Position numbers and translations under genes: made by a program
Source of the DNA: Nitratireductor thuwali
GTDB lineage: Bacteria > Pseudomonadota > Alphaproteobacteria > Rhizobiales > Rhizobiaceae
Assembly (NCBI RefSeq): GCF_036621415.1
Contig: NZ_CP030941.1
Coordinates: 3,656,001-3,720,000 of the forward strand
Direction of reading: 5' to 3'
Length of the DNA stretch: 64,000 bases
The notes under the pieces: model-generated
Seen by the model: only the letters and a program-made list of their open reading frames with translations
Told to the model about the DNA's origin: nothing
Databases searched by the model: none
In this document: piece by piece, positions 1-9,347 of the stretch
Position numbering within the stretch: position 1 is the first letter of the stretch
Layout of the letters: each line of letters opens with the position of its first letter

Positions 1-41
1 ACCGCGTCAACCTGGCCGTCACGTTCATCTTGGACGACTGA
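1..41 (+). CDS. C-terminal tail of an unidentified protein (cut by window start)
   Basis: One frame reads in from the window edge as RVNLAVTFILDD and stops with TGA at 39-41. The short alternating hydrophobic strand looks like a genuine C-terminal beta strand, but twelve residues are too few to name a family. It runs toward the convergent xseA gene, with a repeat element between the two stops. Confidence 0.35.
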   Translation, partial: RVNLAVTFILDD

Positions 42-164
42 CGGCTCTCGGCGCCTGGGCACCAATCGGGAAAACGAAGCTGCGGCAGGATGATAGACTG
101 CCGCGGTGATTCAATTTGTCATCCCTGCCACGGGCATGGCGGCCGAGAGCTTCGTGCACGAGCA

Positions 165-206
165 GCTAGATCAGTTCACCGTTTCAGAGCGCTGGACTGA
201 TCTAGC
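165..206. repeat. Rhizobiales-type intergenic inverted-repeat element
   Basis: Perfect 11-bp arms GCTAGATCAGT (165-175) and ACTGATCTAGC (196-206) flank a 20-bp centre containing AGAGCGCT. The following bases (about 207-275, with GACCGGTTTCC and GCTCTAAAAC) resemble the dispersed intergenic repeats common in rhizobial genomes. It lies between the convergent ends of the edge gene and xseA and could fold as a bidirectional stem-loop. The family assignment is from memory of similar sequences. Confidence 0.6.
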
Positions 207-258
207 GGTTTGGTTTTACGCCGGACCGAGACCGGTTTCCACTTTTCCTTGGATCGCT

Positions 259-1818
259 CTAAAACAGGCTGCCCTGCTTGCCCGGATCCTTGGCCCCGGT
301 ATCTTTTCTGGGGCCCGCGACGGGTTTCCCCGCGATCACGGCACCTGCGATCTCGTCATAGAACTGAATGTGGACTTCCTGCCCGGCCGAAAGCTCCGCC
401 GCACGCTTGACCGGCCGGTCGGATGCGTCCCTTACCAGCGCAAAACCGCGCTCCAGCACACCCTGGTAGGAGAGCGTCCTGGCCAATCGCTCGGTCTGAT
501 CGAGCCGTCCGCGTGCGCCATCGAGCCGCTGCCTGACCACCCGGTCGAGCCGCCCCGTGGCCGCGTCCAGCTTTTGCCGGTTGAGCGCAATGCGTTCGGA
601 CGTTACCCGCGGCGTGATCCGGCCGCCGTCGCGTTCGAGCCGTACCCGCTTGTTGCGCAGGAGGCCGGAAAAGACCACCGGCAGGCGCGCGCCGCATTGC
701 GCTGCGCGGCGGCGCGCCTCGACGAGCCTGCGTTCGAGCGAGCCAATGGAAAGCCGCAGCCCTTCATGCTTGAGCCGCTTGCGCTGGGCGGAGGCGTGCA
801 ATGCGCGCACGATGCGCCCGGCCGCTTCGTCGAAACGCCGCCGCGGCAAAGCAAAAAGCTGATCAGGCGAGGGCAGGGCGCGCGCCACCGCGCGCAGGCC
901 TTGGCTCCGCCGGTCAAGGTCGCGCGAGATCGCGCCCTTGAGCCGTGCCGAAAGACGCGCGAGTCCGGCTTCGAGTTCGGCCTTCACCGGCACCGCCATC
1001 TCTGCGGCGCCCGTGGGCGTCGGTGCGCGCCGGTCGGCGGCCAGGTCGATCAGCGTCCAGTCGGTCTCATGCCCGACGGCCGATATGATCGGTATCTGCG
1101 AAGCGGCCACCGCGCGCACGACGGCTTCGTCGTTGAAGCCCCATAAATCCTCCAGGCTACCGCCGCCCCGCGCCACGATCAAAAGGTCTGGGCGTGGCAG
1201 TGGCCCGCCGGGGTCGAATGTGTTGAAGCCCGCGATCGCGCGTGAGACCTCCGCCCCCGCCGTCTCGCCCTGCACCCTTACGGGCCAGACCAGCACATGC
1301 ACCGGGAAACGGTCGGCGATGCGGTGGATGATATCGCGTATGACGGCGCCGGTGGGCGAGGTGACGACGCCGATCGTGCGCGGCATGAAGGGAAGGGGCC
1401 TCTTGCGCTCTTCGGCGAACAGCCCCTCCGCCCCGAGCTTGCGCTTGCGCTCCTCCAGAAGCGCCATCAGCGCGCCGGCACCGGCCGGCTCGATGCTTTC
1501 TATGACAATCTGGTATTTCGACGAGCCGGGATAGGTGGTCAGCTTGCCCGTCGCGATGACCTCGAGGCCCTCCTGCGGCAGGAATTTGAGCCTCGAGAAT
1601 ACGCCCTTCCAGATAACCGCTTCCAGCCGTGATCGCTCGTCCTTGAGCGAGAAATAGCAATGCCCCGAGGCGTGCGGGCCGCGGTAGCCCGAGATCTCGC
1701 CGCGCACGCGCACGTGGCCGAAGATGTCTTCGACCGTGCGCTTCAGGGCGATCGATATCTCGCTGACCGAGAATTCGGCAACATTGCTCAGCGAATCGGT
1801 GTTTTTCATATCAGACAT
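259..1818 (-). CDS. xseA: Exodeoxyribonuclease VII large subunit
   Basis: Large subunit of exonuclease VII, which degrades single-stranded DNA from both ends in the cytoplasm together with XseB. The N-terminal OB-fold region starts at [11 protein letters not shown] and includes [23 protein letters not shown]. It is followed by the nuclease core with [13 protein letters not shown], the [16 protein letters not shown] block and [13 protein letters not shown], then a long charged helical C-terminus. At about 519 residues it is full length. I prefer the start at 1818 (MSDMKN) over an in-frame ATG 16 codons upstream, because the upstream stretch is Pro/Arg-rich and runs almost to the stop of the LysR gene. 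No xseB is visible nearby. Confidence 0.95.
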   Translation of the reverse strand: MSDMKNTDSLSNVAEFSVSEISIALKRTVEDIFGHVRVRGEISGYRGPHASGHCYFSLKDERSRLEAVIWKGVFSRLKFLPQEGLEVIATGKLTTYPGSSKYQIVIESIEPAGAGALMALLEERKRKLGAEGLFAEERKRPLPFMPRTIGVVTSPTGAVIRDIIHRIADRFPVHVLVWPVRVQGETAGAEVSRAIAGFNTFDPGGPLPRPDLLIVARGGGSLEDLWGFNDEAVVRAVAASQIPIISAVGHETDWTLIDLAADRRAPTPTGAAEMAVPVKAELEAGLARLSARLKGAISRDLDRRSQGLRAVARALPSPDQLFALPRRRFDEAAGRIVRALHASAQRKRLKHEGLRLSIGSLERRLVEARRRAAQCGARLPVVFSGLLRNKRVRLERDGGRITPRVTSERIALNRQKLDAATGRLDRVVRQRLDGARGRLDQTERLARTLSYQGVLERGFALVRDASDRPVKRAAELSAGQEVHIQFYDEIAGAVIAGKPVAGPRKDTGAKDPGKQGSLF

Positions 1819-1869
1819 GCGGCCGATTGAGCGGTCTGGCGGCGGTCGGGTCAACCCCGGCGTCATCCA

Positions 1870-2838
1870 TCACCAGCCCGGCAGCACCTGGCTCGGCCGC
1901 AGCCGCTTGCCGCGCCGGTGGGTGAGGGATACGAAGTCGAAACCTTCGGCTTCGTCCGGCGTCAGCGGCACCGAGATATTGTCGAGGCTCTCGGTGACAT
2001 GCCGTGCAAGCGCGTCCACCACCTCCATGTGGCTCGTTCGCCCCCGCATCAGGCCGATGCAGCAATCGGGCAGCGGCGGAAAGCCATCGTTCTCGCCGAG
2101 CACGCGCATCCCCGGCCGCAGCGCGCATTCGGGCAGGACCGATATGGCCGCGCCTGAGAGCACGGCCGCGCTGATGACCGTGGCAGAGAAGCTGGTGAAC
2201 AGGGTCCGGTAGTCCCGCCCCATCTCGTTGAGCGCGTCGCAGGCGTGCCGCCGCCAGGTGCAGGTCGGGCGGCCGAACGCCATCGGCAGGATCTCACGCT
2301 CATGGGCCGCATGGCTCACGGACGACACCCACAGAAGCGGCTCGCGCCGCACGATCTCGGAGGCGCCGTCGTCGGTGAGAAGCGCAAGGTCCAGATGACC
2401 TTGCCGGACGTGATGGACGAGATTGGGCGTCGGCTCGCACAGGATCGACAACTCCACGCGCGGATTGGACCGCGAAAAGCGGGCCATGATTTCCGGCAGG
2501 AAGCGCTCCGCATAGTCGTCGGGCATGCCGATACGCACACTGCCTTCCAGCGTCTTGTCATCGAAGGCGGCAAGCGTTTCGCGATTGAGGCGCAGCATCC
2601 GCCGCGCGTAAAGAAGCAGCCGCTCCCCCTCCTCGGTCAGCCGGTTGGAGCGCCCATCCTTTTCGAAGAGCGGCTTGCCGACCCGCTCCTCCAGCCGCCG
2701 CATCTGCATGGATACGGCCGATTGGGTGCGGTGCACCTCGTCCGCCGCGCGCGTGAAACTGCCGGTATCGGCAATGGCGACGAAAGTGTTGAGCTGATCG
2801 AGATCGAGAGGGGCTACCATGGTGGCCATCCGTATCAT
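1870..2838 (-). CDS. LysR-family transcriptional regulator
   Basis: A 322-residue regulator with an N-terminal winged helix (LDLDQLNTFVAIADTGSFTRAADEVHRTQSAVSMQMRRLEE, split here only by its helices) followed by a LysR substrate-binding domain (YARRMLRLNRETLAAFDD onward). It ends 51 bases before xseA on the same strand and may be cotranscribed with it. It is divergent from the DUF1127 gene, and the shared intergenic region contains a LysR-like dyad. An ATG three codons later (2829) is an equally possible start. The effector and regulon cannot be told from the sequence. Confidence 0.92.
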   Translation of the reverse strand: MIRMATMVAPLDLDQLNTFVAIADTGSFTRAADEVHRTQSAVSMQMRRLEERVGKPLFEKDGRSNRLTEEGERLLLYARRMLRLNRETLAAFDDKTLEGSVRIGMPDDYAERFLPEIMARFSRSNPRVELSILCEPTPNLVHHVRQGHLDLALLTDDGASEIVRREPLLWVSSVSHAAHEREILPMAFGRPTCTWRRHACDALNEMGRDYRTLFTSFSATVISAAVLSGAAISVLPECALRPGMRVLGENDGFPPLPDCCIGLMRGRTSHMEVVDALARHVTESLDNISVPLTPDEAEGFDFVSLTHRRGKRLRPSQVLPGW

Positions 2839-2858
2839 CAGTGGTATTGATGCAAAAC

Positions 2859-2882
2859 ATTAGAAACATTCGTTCGACTAAT
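2859..2882. promoter_or_regulatory. Dyad ATTAG-N14-CTAAT between LysR gene and DUF1127 gene
   Basis: Perfect 5-bp arms 14 bases apart lie 20 bases upstream of the LysR start. LysR proteins usually bind interrupted dyads near their own promoter, so this is a candidate autoregulatory site. The spacing is a little longer than the common T-N11-A pattern and the arms are short, so it could be chance. Confidence 0.3.
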
Positions 2883-3067
2883 CAATCTCGCCGTGAGAAA
2901 ACGTGACCGTTCCGGCAAGGGCAATGACGCCGCCGGAAAAGAGTTTGCCCGCGGGCATTTCGCAGCCGACATCGCGCAACGCAGCGCCGCAGAATGTGTT
3001 CTGCGCGCGGCCTTGTTGTCGGCGGACCCGCAAGGCGGACGCGCCATTTATGTGAAGGAGAAGTCCG

Positions 3068-3355
3068 ATGACTGCCGCTCACCACAGTGCAACGCCGATC
3101 ACCGCTGCCGCCCGGCCGGGATTTGCCGCGCGCGTGGCTCGTGCGGCCGCCGGGCTCCTCGCGATCTGGAATTCACGCCGGGCCATGCGGCAACTCAGCG
3201 ATCTCTCGGATTGGGAGCTGGCCGATCTCGGCCTTGTCCGCGAGGATATCGCGCGCGCCTACGAAGTCCCGCTTCTCGACGATCCCACGCTGCGGTTGCA
3301 GCAGATTGTCAGGAAGCGAGCCCGATCGGAAATGATCAGGCGTCGCCGTTCCTGA
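3068..3355 (+). CDS. DUF1127 domain-containing small protein
   Basis: A 95-residue basic protein with the DUF1127 signature in its middle: an amphipathic helix, then MRQLSDLSDWELADLGL and VREDIARAY. A GAAGGAGAAG ribosome-binding site precedes ATG. DUF1127 proteins in alphaproteobacteria are small Arg-rich proteins; some bind RNA or affect phosphate and carbon metabolism, but this longer version has no assigned role. It is followed by a strong terminator and is divergent from the LysR regulator, which could control it (inference). Confidence 0.88.
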   Translation: MTAAHHSATPITAAARPGFAARVARAAAGLLAIWNSRRAMRQLSDLSDWELADLGLVREDIARAYEVPLLDDPTLRLQQIVRKRARSEMIRRRRS

Positions 3356-3422
3356 GTTCAAGGTTCTCCCATGCAGGCGTTCACTCCCATCACGCCGGTT
3401 CCCCCCGGCGGCCTGCATCTTT

Positions 3423-3451
3423 GCCCGGTTCCCTGTGAACCGGGCTTTTTT
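3423..3451 (+). terminator. Rho-independent terminator after the DUF1127 gene
   Basis: GCCCGGTTC and GAACCGGGC form a perfect 9-bp stem with a 5-base loop, followed directly by TTTTTT. It sits about 70 bases after the DUF1127 stop. On the other strand it abuts the stop of the small lipoprotein-like gene. Confidence 0.9.
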
Positions 3452-3641
3452 ATTGCGCGATCTCGCCTGTTTGCAGAGAAACGTGCTCGCCGCTTTCCGA
3501 CCTAGTCGACGGTTGAGCGTCTGCGCGAGGCGTGCTGTCCACGGCTTCGGGAGGCTTGAAAACGGTGGCTCTCGTGTCCTGGCAGGCGCCGGCGAAAAGC
3601 ATGGCGAGTGCGCAGGCTAAGGCAATCGGCAGTCGATGCAT
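3450..3641 (-). CDS. Small putative lipoprotein / exported protein
   Basis: A 63-residue product starting MHRLPIALACALAMLFAGAC: a short basic N-terminus, a hydrophobic segment and then a Cys, followed by a polar Pro/Thr/Ser-rich tail. This looks like a small lipoprotein, although the lipobox (AGAC) lacks the usual Leu at -3. The start at 3641 is chosen because GAAGAGAGAG lies just upstream; a longer frame to 3701 adds an unlikely polar extension before the signal. Function unknown. Confidence 0.55.
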   Translation of the reverse strand: MHRLPIALACALAMLFAGACQDTRATVFKPPEAVDSTPRADAQPSTRSESGEHVSLQTGEIAQ

Positions 3642-3815
3642 CGAAACGACTCTCTCTTCATCGCGCTTGGCCGGTGCCAAGTCGGCTGCGGGCGCGCCCA
3701 CGCTTTGGCTGAAAAGAGGGATAGCCGATCGGATGGAAATTACAACTATAAGTAGATAACAAAACAGAAAGCAATTACAGCGCGAGATTTCGGCACCGCT
3801 GTGGACAAGGAAATG

Positions 3816-4010
3816 TCAGTTTTCCTCGCCTTTGCCCTCATCGTCGAGAGGTGGTCCCGGAATGGCATAGGAGCCGGACAGCCAGCGGTTGAGGTCCACG
3901 TCCTTACACCGCTTCGAGCAGAAGGGATAGAATTCGCGCTCGGAAGGCTTGCCGCATTCCGGGCACGGTCTTCTGGGCCGCAGCGGGGTCACTTTCTCCG
4001 TATCAGGCAA
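3816..4010 (-). CDS. yacG: DNA gyrase inhibitor / zinc-binding protein YacG
   Basis: A 64-residue protein with the YacG zinc-ribbon: [22 protein letters not shown] gives four Cys ligands (about residues 16, 19, 31, 35), followed by [11 protein letters not shown]. In E. coli YacG binds GyrB and inhibits gyrase. It starts 3 bases after the maf stop, so the two are almost certainly translated from one message. Confidence 0.93.
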   Translation of the reverse strand: MPDTEKVTPLRPRRPCPECGKPSEREFYPFCSKRCKDVDLNRWLSGSYAIPGPPLDDEGKGEEN

Positions 4011-4013
4011 TCG

Positions 4014-4643
4014 TCAGTTTCCAGGTCCTGCAAGCCAGTTGAAATGTACTTTGTAGCCATCGGCCGTCAACAGATTGACGGTCTCGAACAGCGGCAGCCC
4101 CACCACATTGGTGTAGGAGCCGACGAGCTTGACCACGAAGGTGCCCGCCAGCCCCTGAATGCCATAGCCGCCCGCCTTGCCGCGCCATTCTCCCGATGCC
4201 AGGTAGCTCTCGAGCTCCTCGCGCGACAGCCGCTTGAAGCGGACACGCGTCTCCACCAGCCGGTGGCGCAGCTTGCCCTGCGGCGTGAAGAGGCAAACGC
4301 CCGTATAGACACGGTGCGAACGGCCGGAAAGCAGGCGCAGGCAGTTGGACGCCTCGTCCACCATCTCCGTCTTTGGCAGGATTCGACGGCCGACGGCGAC
4401 CACCGTATCGGCCGCCAGCACGAAACAGTCCGTTGCCTCGCCGTCCTGATTCAGCCGCTCCAGCGCTTTTTCCGCCTTGCCGCGCGACAGCCTCTTGGCC
4501 AGCGAGCGGGGATGCTCGGCCTTGAGCGGCGTCTCGTCTATATTGGCCGGGACAAGGCGGTCGGGCTGTATGCCCGCCTGCTGCAGAAGTTCGACACGCC
4601 GCGGCGAGGCGGAGGCAAGCACGAGTTTCTTGAATTCGCTCAT
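4014..4643 (-). CDS. maf: Maf family nucleotide pyrophosphatase
   Basis: A 209-residue protein with the Maf opening [19 protein letters not shown], followed by an ADTVV block ([12 protein letters not shown]) and [12 protein letters not shown]. Maf proteins hydrolyse non-canonical or pyrimidine NTPs to NMPs and so keep the nucleotide pool clean. The length is normal. It lies between infA and yacG, an order common in rhizobia. The exact subtype (dTTP/UTP versus modified nucleotides) is not decided here. Confidence 0.93.
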   Translation of the reverse strand: MSEFKKLVLASASPRRVELLQQAGIQPDRLVPANIDETPLKAEHPRSLAKRLSRGKAEKALERLNQDGEATDCFVLAADTVVAVGRRILPKTEMVDEASNCLRLLSGRSHRVYTGVCLFTPQGKLRHRLVETRVRFKRLSREELESYLASGEWRGKAGGYGIQGLAGTFVVKLVGSYTNVVGLPLFETVNLLTADGYKVHFNWLAGPGN

Positions 4644-4729
4644 GGAAGGGGCACCGCCGCTAGAGAAATTCCAAGAGAAGCGGAAACCGGTTCTCCGTCT
4701 GGAACCGCGGCAAGACCAACATGCCCGCG

Positions 4730-4948
4730 CTACTTGAAGCGGTAGGTGATACGACCCTTGGACAGGTCGTATGGCGTCATTTCGACCAGCACCTTGTCGC
4801 CGGTGAGGACGCGGATGCGGTTCTTGCGCATGCGGCCGGCTGTATGGGCAATGATTTCGTGCTCGTTTTCCAGTTTTACGCGGAACATTGCGTTCGGCAG
4901 AAGCTCCGTCACGACTCCTGGAAACTCGAGAATGTCTTCTTTCGGCAT
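4730..4948 (-). CDS. infA: Translation initiation factor IF-1
   Basis: A 72-residue S1/OB-fold protein: [51 protein letters not shown] and [10 protein letters not shown] match IF-1 along its whole length. It occupies the ribosomal A site during initiation. The 116-base gap upstream is large for this run and probably holds its own promoter; it also contains a GTTC-N7-GTTC pair. Confidence 0.98.
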   Translation of the reverse strand: MPKEDILEFPGVVTELLPNAMFRVKLENEHEIIAHTAGRMRKNRIRVLTGDKVLVEMTPYDLSKGRITYRFK

Positions 4949-5062
4949 CCGGTACCTTCTTGTTGGATCAACCTTCGGCCGGCGATGGAGCGCTGTTGCG
5001 GGACATGCCCGGCCAAAATCGCGCGGAACCTAGCCCATTCGTCATCATTTGTGAACAAGCTT

Positions 5063-5077
5063 GTTCAAGACTTGTTC
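5063..5077. promoter_or_regulatory. GTTC-N7-GTTC pair (LexA-box-like) upstream of infA
   Basis: GTTC at 5063-5066 and GTTC at 5074-5077 are separated by exactly seven bases, the direct-repeat arrangement recognised by alphaproteobacterial LexA. It overlaps the stop codon of the phosphatase gene and lies about 115 bases upstream of the infA start. It also overlaps a perfect 16-bp palindrome TGAACAAGCTTGTTCA (5052-5067). No SOS gene is adjacent, so function is unproven. Confidence 0.35.
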
Positions 5078-5556
5078 CCTCCGGAAGGAACGCGGAAGCG
5101 GCTGGCGATGCGGTGGCTCAGCTTTTCGCGCACATCCCGGTAGGCAGCAAGGATCTGGTCGCGCGTGCCCTCGATGACGGAGGGATCGAGCGTCGGCCAA
5201 TATTCGACATCCACCGACATGGAGCGCGTCAATTCGAGGGCCGCGTGGTGGGCTTCGGGGGCCAGCGTCACGATCAGGTCGAAATACGCGTCCTCCAGCT
5301 CATCAAGCGTGCGGGGCCGCCAGTCGCCAAGCTGCAGGCCGTCTTCCGCCAGCACGGCGTCGACGAAAGGATCACGCGCGCCGGCGCGCACGCCCGCGGA
5401 GGCGACGAAGGTGGTGCGCGGCAGCATCCTGCGCGCCAGCGCTTCGGCCATGGGCGAGCGGATAGCGTTCATGCCGCATAGAAAAAGCACCGAGTCGGGA
5501 ATCGCCGCTCCCGGTTTTTCGTCCATGGGTTGGTCGCGTTGCGATACCGCAGACAT
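5065..5556 (-). CDS. Low-molecular-weight protein tyrosine phosphatase / ArsC-like protein
   Basis: A 163-residue protein with the LMW-PTPase P-loop C-x5-R-S: CGMNAIRS at residues 27-34 after the strand SVLFL. Downstream, EYWPTLDPSV carries the Asp-Pro expected of the general acid. It lies between UPF0262 and infA, a conserved rhizobial position. Family members are either phosphatases or thioredoxin-type arsenate reductases. No ars genes are nearby and the two extra Cys of arsenate reductases are not evident, so phosphatase is more likely. Confidence 0.85.
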   Translation of the reverse strand: MSAVSQRDQPMDEKPGAAIPDSVLFLCGMNAIRSPMAEALARRMLPRTTFVASAGVRAGARDPFVDAVLAEDGLQLGDWRPRTLDELEDAYFDLIVTLAPEAHHAALELTRSMSVDVEYWPTLDPSVIEGTRDQILAAYRDVREKLSHRIASRFRVPSGGNKS

Positions 5557-5626
5557 CGGTTATGCCGGAAGACGGGAGTTGCGACCGCCTCGTCTTGTCA
5601 GATTGGTCAAAACGGCCCCCTCGGCG

Positions 5627-6112
5627 CTATCCACGCCAATGCAGCACGCAAACGAGCGTGAAAAGCCGCCGCGCCGTATCGAAATCGAGATCGATCTTGC
5701 CCCGCAAGCGGTCCATCAGCGTCTGCGAACCCTCATCGTGCAGCCCTCGGCGCCCCATGTCGATCGCTTCGATCTGGCTCGGCGTGGAGGTGCGGATCGC
5801 CTGATAATAGCTCTCGCAGATCAGAAAATAATCCTTCACGATGCGCCGGAAAGGTGTCAGCGACAGGATGTGGGTGACGACGGCCTCGCCGTCTTCCCGG
5901 GATATCTCGAAGACCAGGCGGGAATCGGCCAGCGATATCTTCAGCTTGTAGGGCCCATCCTTCTCGTCCCCCACCGGGCGGAAGCTGTTTTCCTCGACGA
6001 GGTCGAAGATCGCCACGGCGCGCTCATGCTCGACGTCCGGCGTGGCGCGCCCGACGGACTCATCCAGCTCGACATCGATGAGGCGCGCCGTGCCGGATTT
6101 CCTGTCGGTCAT
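5627..6112 (-). CDS. UPF0262 family protein
   Basis: A 161-residue protein recognised as UPF0262 by its order of blocks: [63 protein letters not shown] and a C-terminal [12 protein letters not shown]. It is conserved in alphaproteobacteria directly after hisD (here 15 bases apart) and has no known biochemical role. No membrane segment or metal motif is seen. Confidence 0.9.
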   Translation of the reverse strand: MTDRKSGTARLIDVELDESVGRATPDVEHERAVAIFDLVEENSFRPVGDEKDGPYKLKISLADSRLVFEISREDGEAVVTHILSLTPFRRIVKDYFLICESYYQAIRTSTPSQIEAIDMGRRGLHDEGSQTLMDRLRGKIDLDFDTARRLFTLVCVLHWRG

Positions 6113-6127
6113 TGCCCTGCCTTGGTA

Positions 6128-7420
6128 CTACATGTTCAGCCGGATCGAGACCGACCGGCCGTGTGCTTCCAGCCCCTCGGCGGCCGCCAGCGCGATCGCC
6201 GCAGGTCCCAATGCGCGGAGCTGTTCGGGCCCCAGCCGCAGCGTCGACATGCGCTTGACGAAGTCAAGCACCGAAAGCCCGGACGAAAAGCGCGCCGAGC
6301 GTGCCGTCGGCAGGACATGATTGGAGCCGCCGACATAATCGCCGATCGCTTCGGGTGTATGGCGACCGAGGAAAACCGCACCGGCATTGCGGATTTTCGG
6401 CAATAGATCGTCGGCCCGCACGGTCGCCAGCTCCAGATGCTCCGGCGCTATGCGGTCGATCAGGGAAGGGGCCTCGTCCAGCGAGCCGACGAGAATGACC
6501 GCGCCGAAGTCGCGCCAGCTCGCAGAAGCGATGTCGGCGCGAGAGAGCTGCCGCAACTGGCGCTCCACCGCCTCTACAACCGCATGGGCGAAATCCGCGT
6601 CCTCGGTCATCAGGATGGATTGTGCCGCCGTGTCGTGCTCCGCCTGCGCCAACAGGTCGGCCGCGATCCAGCCGGGATCGTTGTCGCGGTCGGCCACGAC
6701 CAGCACTTCCGAAGGCCCGGCGATCATGTCGATGCCCACCCTGCCGAAGACCTGGCGCTTGGCAGCGGCCACATAGGCATTGCCCGGACCGACGATCTTG
6801 TCGACGGCGGGCACGGTTTCGGTACCATAGGCCAGCGCCGCCACGGCCTGTGCCCCGCCGATGCGGAAAATTTCGTCGACGCCCGCGATATCGGCGGCGA
6901 CAAGCACCAGCGGGTTGAGCCTGCCGTCGGGCGCCGGCACCACCATGACGACGCGCTCCACGCCCGCCACCTTGGCCGGCACCGCATTCATCAGCACCGA
7001 GCTCGGATAGCTCGCCATGCCGCCGGGCACGTAAAGCCCGACCGTGGAGACGGCGGTCCAGCGCCAGCCCAGCTCCACGCCGATCGGGTCGGTATACTGC
7101 GCGTCCTGCGGCAACTGCCTGGCGTGATGGGTTCTGATGCGTTCGTGAGCCAGCCGCAGCGCGTCGAGCGTTTCCGGGCTACAGGCCCCATAGGCCGCCT
7201 CAATCTCGGCCCGCGTCACGCGCATGCCCGCCGCCGTCACGTCGAACCGGTCGAAGCGCTGCGTGTAGCCGGCGAGGGCGGCGTCGCCCTCGCGGCGCAC
7301 CCGCGCGATGATCTCGCGCACAATATCGTCGACTTCCTGGCTTGCCTCGCGCTTGGTCTCCAGGAAGGCGGCGAAAGCGGCCTCGAAACCTTCGTCGGCG
7401 GTGGAAAGAGTGGCTGCCAT
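6128..7420 (-). CDS. hisD: Histidinol dehydrogenase
   Basis: A 430-residue enzyme for the last two steps of histidine synthesis (histidinol to histidine with NAD+). Recognisable blocks are GLYVPGGMASYPSSVLMNAVPAKVAGV (in part), DKIVGPGNAYVAAAK, GIDMIAGPSEVLVVAD, LLAQAEHD and the C-terminal GGSNHVLPT. The start at 7420 (MAATLSTADEG) gives the usual length; an upstream ATG would overlap the DUF2948 gene. It sits 10 bases after DUF2948 and 15 bases before UPF0262 in one minus-strand transcription unit. Confidence 0.97.
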   Translation of the reverse strand: MAATLSTADEGFEAAFAAFLETKREASQEVDDIVREIIARVRREGDAALAGYTQRFDRFDVTAAGMRVTRAEIEAAYGACSPETLDALRLAHERIRTHHARQLPQDAQYTDPIGVELGWRWTAVSTVGLYVPGGMASYPSSVLMNAVPAKVAGVERVVMVVPAPDGRLNPLVLVAADIAGVDEIFRIGGAQAVAALAYGTETVPAVDKIVGPGNAYVAAAKRQVFGRVGIDMIAGPSEVLVVADRDNDPGWIAADLLAQAEHDTAAQSILMTEDADFAHAVVEAVERQLRQLSRADIASASWRDFGAVILVGSLDEAPSLIDRIAPEHLELATVRADDLLPKIRNAGAVFLGRHTPEAIGDYVGGSNHVLPTARSARFSSGLSVLDFVKRMSTLRLGPEQLRALGPAAIALAAAEGLEAHGRSVSIRLNM

Positions 7421-7430
7421 AGGGGCTCCG

Positions 7431-7868
7431 TCAGGCTCTGTGGCGAGGGCGGATGGGCGTATCCCAGGCCGCACCCGTGTCGGCCAGCCGGGCCTCGATG
7501 CATTCGACGTCTAGCTGGATCGCCGCATCGCCCGAAAACAGCAGCTCGATCGTGCCGGATGGCGGCTCGCCGGGCACGAAGCGGACGGCAAGCAGCGACA
7601 GCACCTCGTCGGGTTTGTCCATCCTGATGCCGGCGGAGCGCGCAGCCAGGACGCGCTCGAAATGCAGCACGCTGTAGTGCCGCTCATGCTTGCGCCGGAA
7701 GAGGGCTCGCTTCTCCCGCTCCCAGGCGAAACGGTTCATGGCCAGCGCGAAGCGCTTCTCCTGCTGCAGGAAGGTGAGGTCGCGCACTTTCAGCACGGCG
7801 TCCTGCACATGGGCCGATATGATGGCCAGATCCTCTTCATCCAGGGCGACGAGCTTCAACAGATCCAT
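7431..7868 (-). CDS. DUF2948 family protein
   Basis: A 145-residue protein starting MDLLKLVALDEEDLAIISAHVQDAV, with FLQQEKRFALAMNRFAWE in the middle. These are the characteristic blocks of DUF2948, a family of unknown function found next to hisD in rhizobia. It is soluble, with no signal or membrane segment. It sits between murA (88-base gap) and hisD (10-base gap). Confidence 0.88.
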   Translation of the reverse strand: MDLLKLVALDEEDLAIISAHVQDAVLKVRDLTFLQQEKRFALAMNRFAWEREKRALFRRKHERHYSVLHFERVLAARSAGIRMDKPDEVLSLLAVRFVPGEPPSGTIELLFSGDAAIQLDVECIEARLADTGAAWDTPIRPRHRA

Positions 7869-7956
7869 TCACACTCTCCGGCCGCTACGCAATCATTCAT
7901 GCCGATGTCCCGTGGGTGGCACGACCGTACCGCCTTTCGGCGACATCCAGCGGATT

Positions 7957-9246
7957 TCAGCCTGAAATCCGTTCGATCTCCGCGCCGCAGCCCGACAGCT
8001 TTTCCTCGAGCCGTTCGAAGCCGCGGTCGAGGTGATAGACGCGATTGACCAGCGTGTCGCCCTCCGCCGCCAATCCCGCGATGACGAGCGAGACCGAGGC
8101 TCGCAGGTCCGTCGCCATGACGGGAGCGCCATTGAGCTGGCCCACCCCTTCCACGATGGCGGTCTGCCCCGACAGCGAGATCTTCGCGCCGAGCCTGGCA
8201 AGCTCCTGCACATGCATGAAACGGTTCTCGAAGATGGTTTCGGTGATGTGCGAGGTGCCCTTCGCCATCGTCATCAGCGCCATGAACTGCGCCTGCAGGT
8301 CTGTCGGAAAGCCGGGGAAAGGATCCGTCGACACGTCGACGGCCGTGATTCCGGCTCCGTTGCGCCGCACGCGGATGCCCGTATTGGCCCGGGTGATCTC
8401 GGCGCCCGTCTGTTCGATTACGCCAAGCGCCGATTCCAGCAGGTCGGGCCGCGCCCCCTCGAGGAAGACGTCGCCGCCCGTCATCGCAACCGCCATCGCA
8501 TAGGTGCCTGTCTCGATGCGGTCGGGGATGATGCGGTGGCGCGCGCCCGAGAGCGACGATACGCCCTCGATCACGATCGTCGACGTGCCCGCGCCCGAAA
8601 TCTTCGCGCCCATGGCGTTCAGGCATTCGGCCAGGTTCACCACTTCGGGTTCGCGCGCGGCGTTTTCCAGCACCGTCTCGCCCCTGGCCAGCGCCGCTGC
8701 CATCATCAGCACATGCGTTGCGCCGACGGAAACCTTGGGAAACACATAGCGTGTTCCCACGAGCCCGTTCCTGGTTCGGGCATTGGCGTAACCGCCCTCG
8801 ATATCGATCTCCGCGCCGAGCGCCCGCAGACCGTCGATGAACAGGTCGACAGGCCGTGTGCCGATGGCGCAGCCGCCGGGCAGCGAAACCCGCGCCTCGC
8901 CGACCCGGGCCAAAAGCGGGCCGATCACCCAGAAGCTCGCCCGCATTTTGGAAACCAGCTCATAGGGCGCGGTCGTATCGACGATGCTGCGCGCGGTGAA
9001 GTGGATGGTGCGCGAGTAGCCCTTGTCCTGGTTCTCGCGGCGGCCGTTCACGGAATAATCGACGCCGTGATTGCCGAGGATCCGGATGAGCTGCTCGACA
9101 TCGGCCAGATGAGGGACGTTCTCCAGCGTCAGCGTATCGTCGGTCAGAAGCGACGCGATCATCAGGGGAAGCGCTGCGTTCTTTGCTCCGGAGACAGGAA
9201 TCGTGCCGTTGAGCGCGCTGCCTCCCCGAATGCGAATGCGGTCCAT
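7957..9246 (-). CDS. murA: UDP-N-acetylglucosamine 1-carboxyvinyltransferase
   Basis: A 429-residue MurA, which transfers enolpyruvate from PEP to UDP-GlcNAc in the first committed step of peptidoglycan synthesis. The substrate Lys lies in SGAKNAALP (K22) and the catalytic/fosfomycin-target Cys in [12 protein letters not shown] (C126). Further blocks are [19 protein letters not shown] and [16 protein letters not shown] 19-base hairpin (7952-7970) overlaps its stop codon. Confidence 0.97.
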   Translation of the reverse strand: MDRIRIRGGSALNGTIPVSGAKNAALPLMIASLLTDDTLTLENVPHLADVEQLIRILGNHGVDYSVNGRRENQDKGYSRTIHFTARSIVDTTAPYELVSKMRASFWVIGPLLARVGEARVSLPGGCAIGTRPVDLFIDGLRALGAEIDIEGGYANARTRNGLVGTRYVFPKVSVGATHVLMMAAALARGETVLENAAREPEVVNLAECLNAMGAKISGAGTSTIVIEGVSSLSGARHRIIPDRIETGTYAMAVAMTGGDVFLEGARPDLLESALGVIEQTGAEITRANTGIRVRRNGAGITAVDVSTDPFPGFPTDLQAQFMALMTMAKGTSHITETIFENRFMHVQELARLGAKISLSGQTAIVEGVGQLNGAPVMATDLRASVSLVIAGLAAEGDTLVNRVYHLDRGFERLEEKLSGCGAEIERISG

Positions 9247-9347
9247 GAACGTCTCTTTCCCGGGGAGTTGCCCCAGCTTGTCTAGAGTTGGTTGCCCGGT
9301 CTAGAGCAAGCTGCCGCACTGTTCAAGAAAATGCGCTGCCTGCACCC

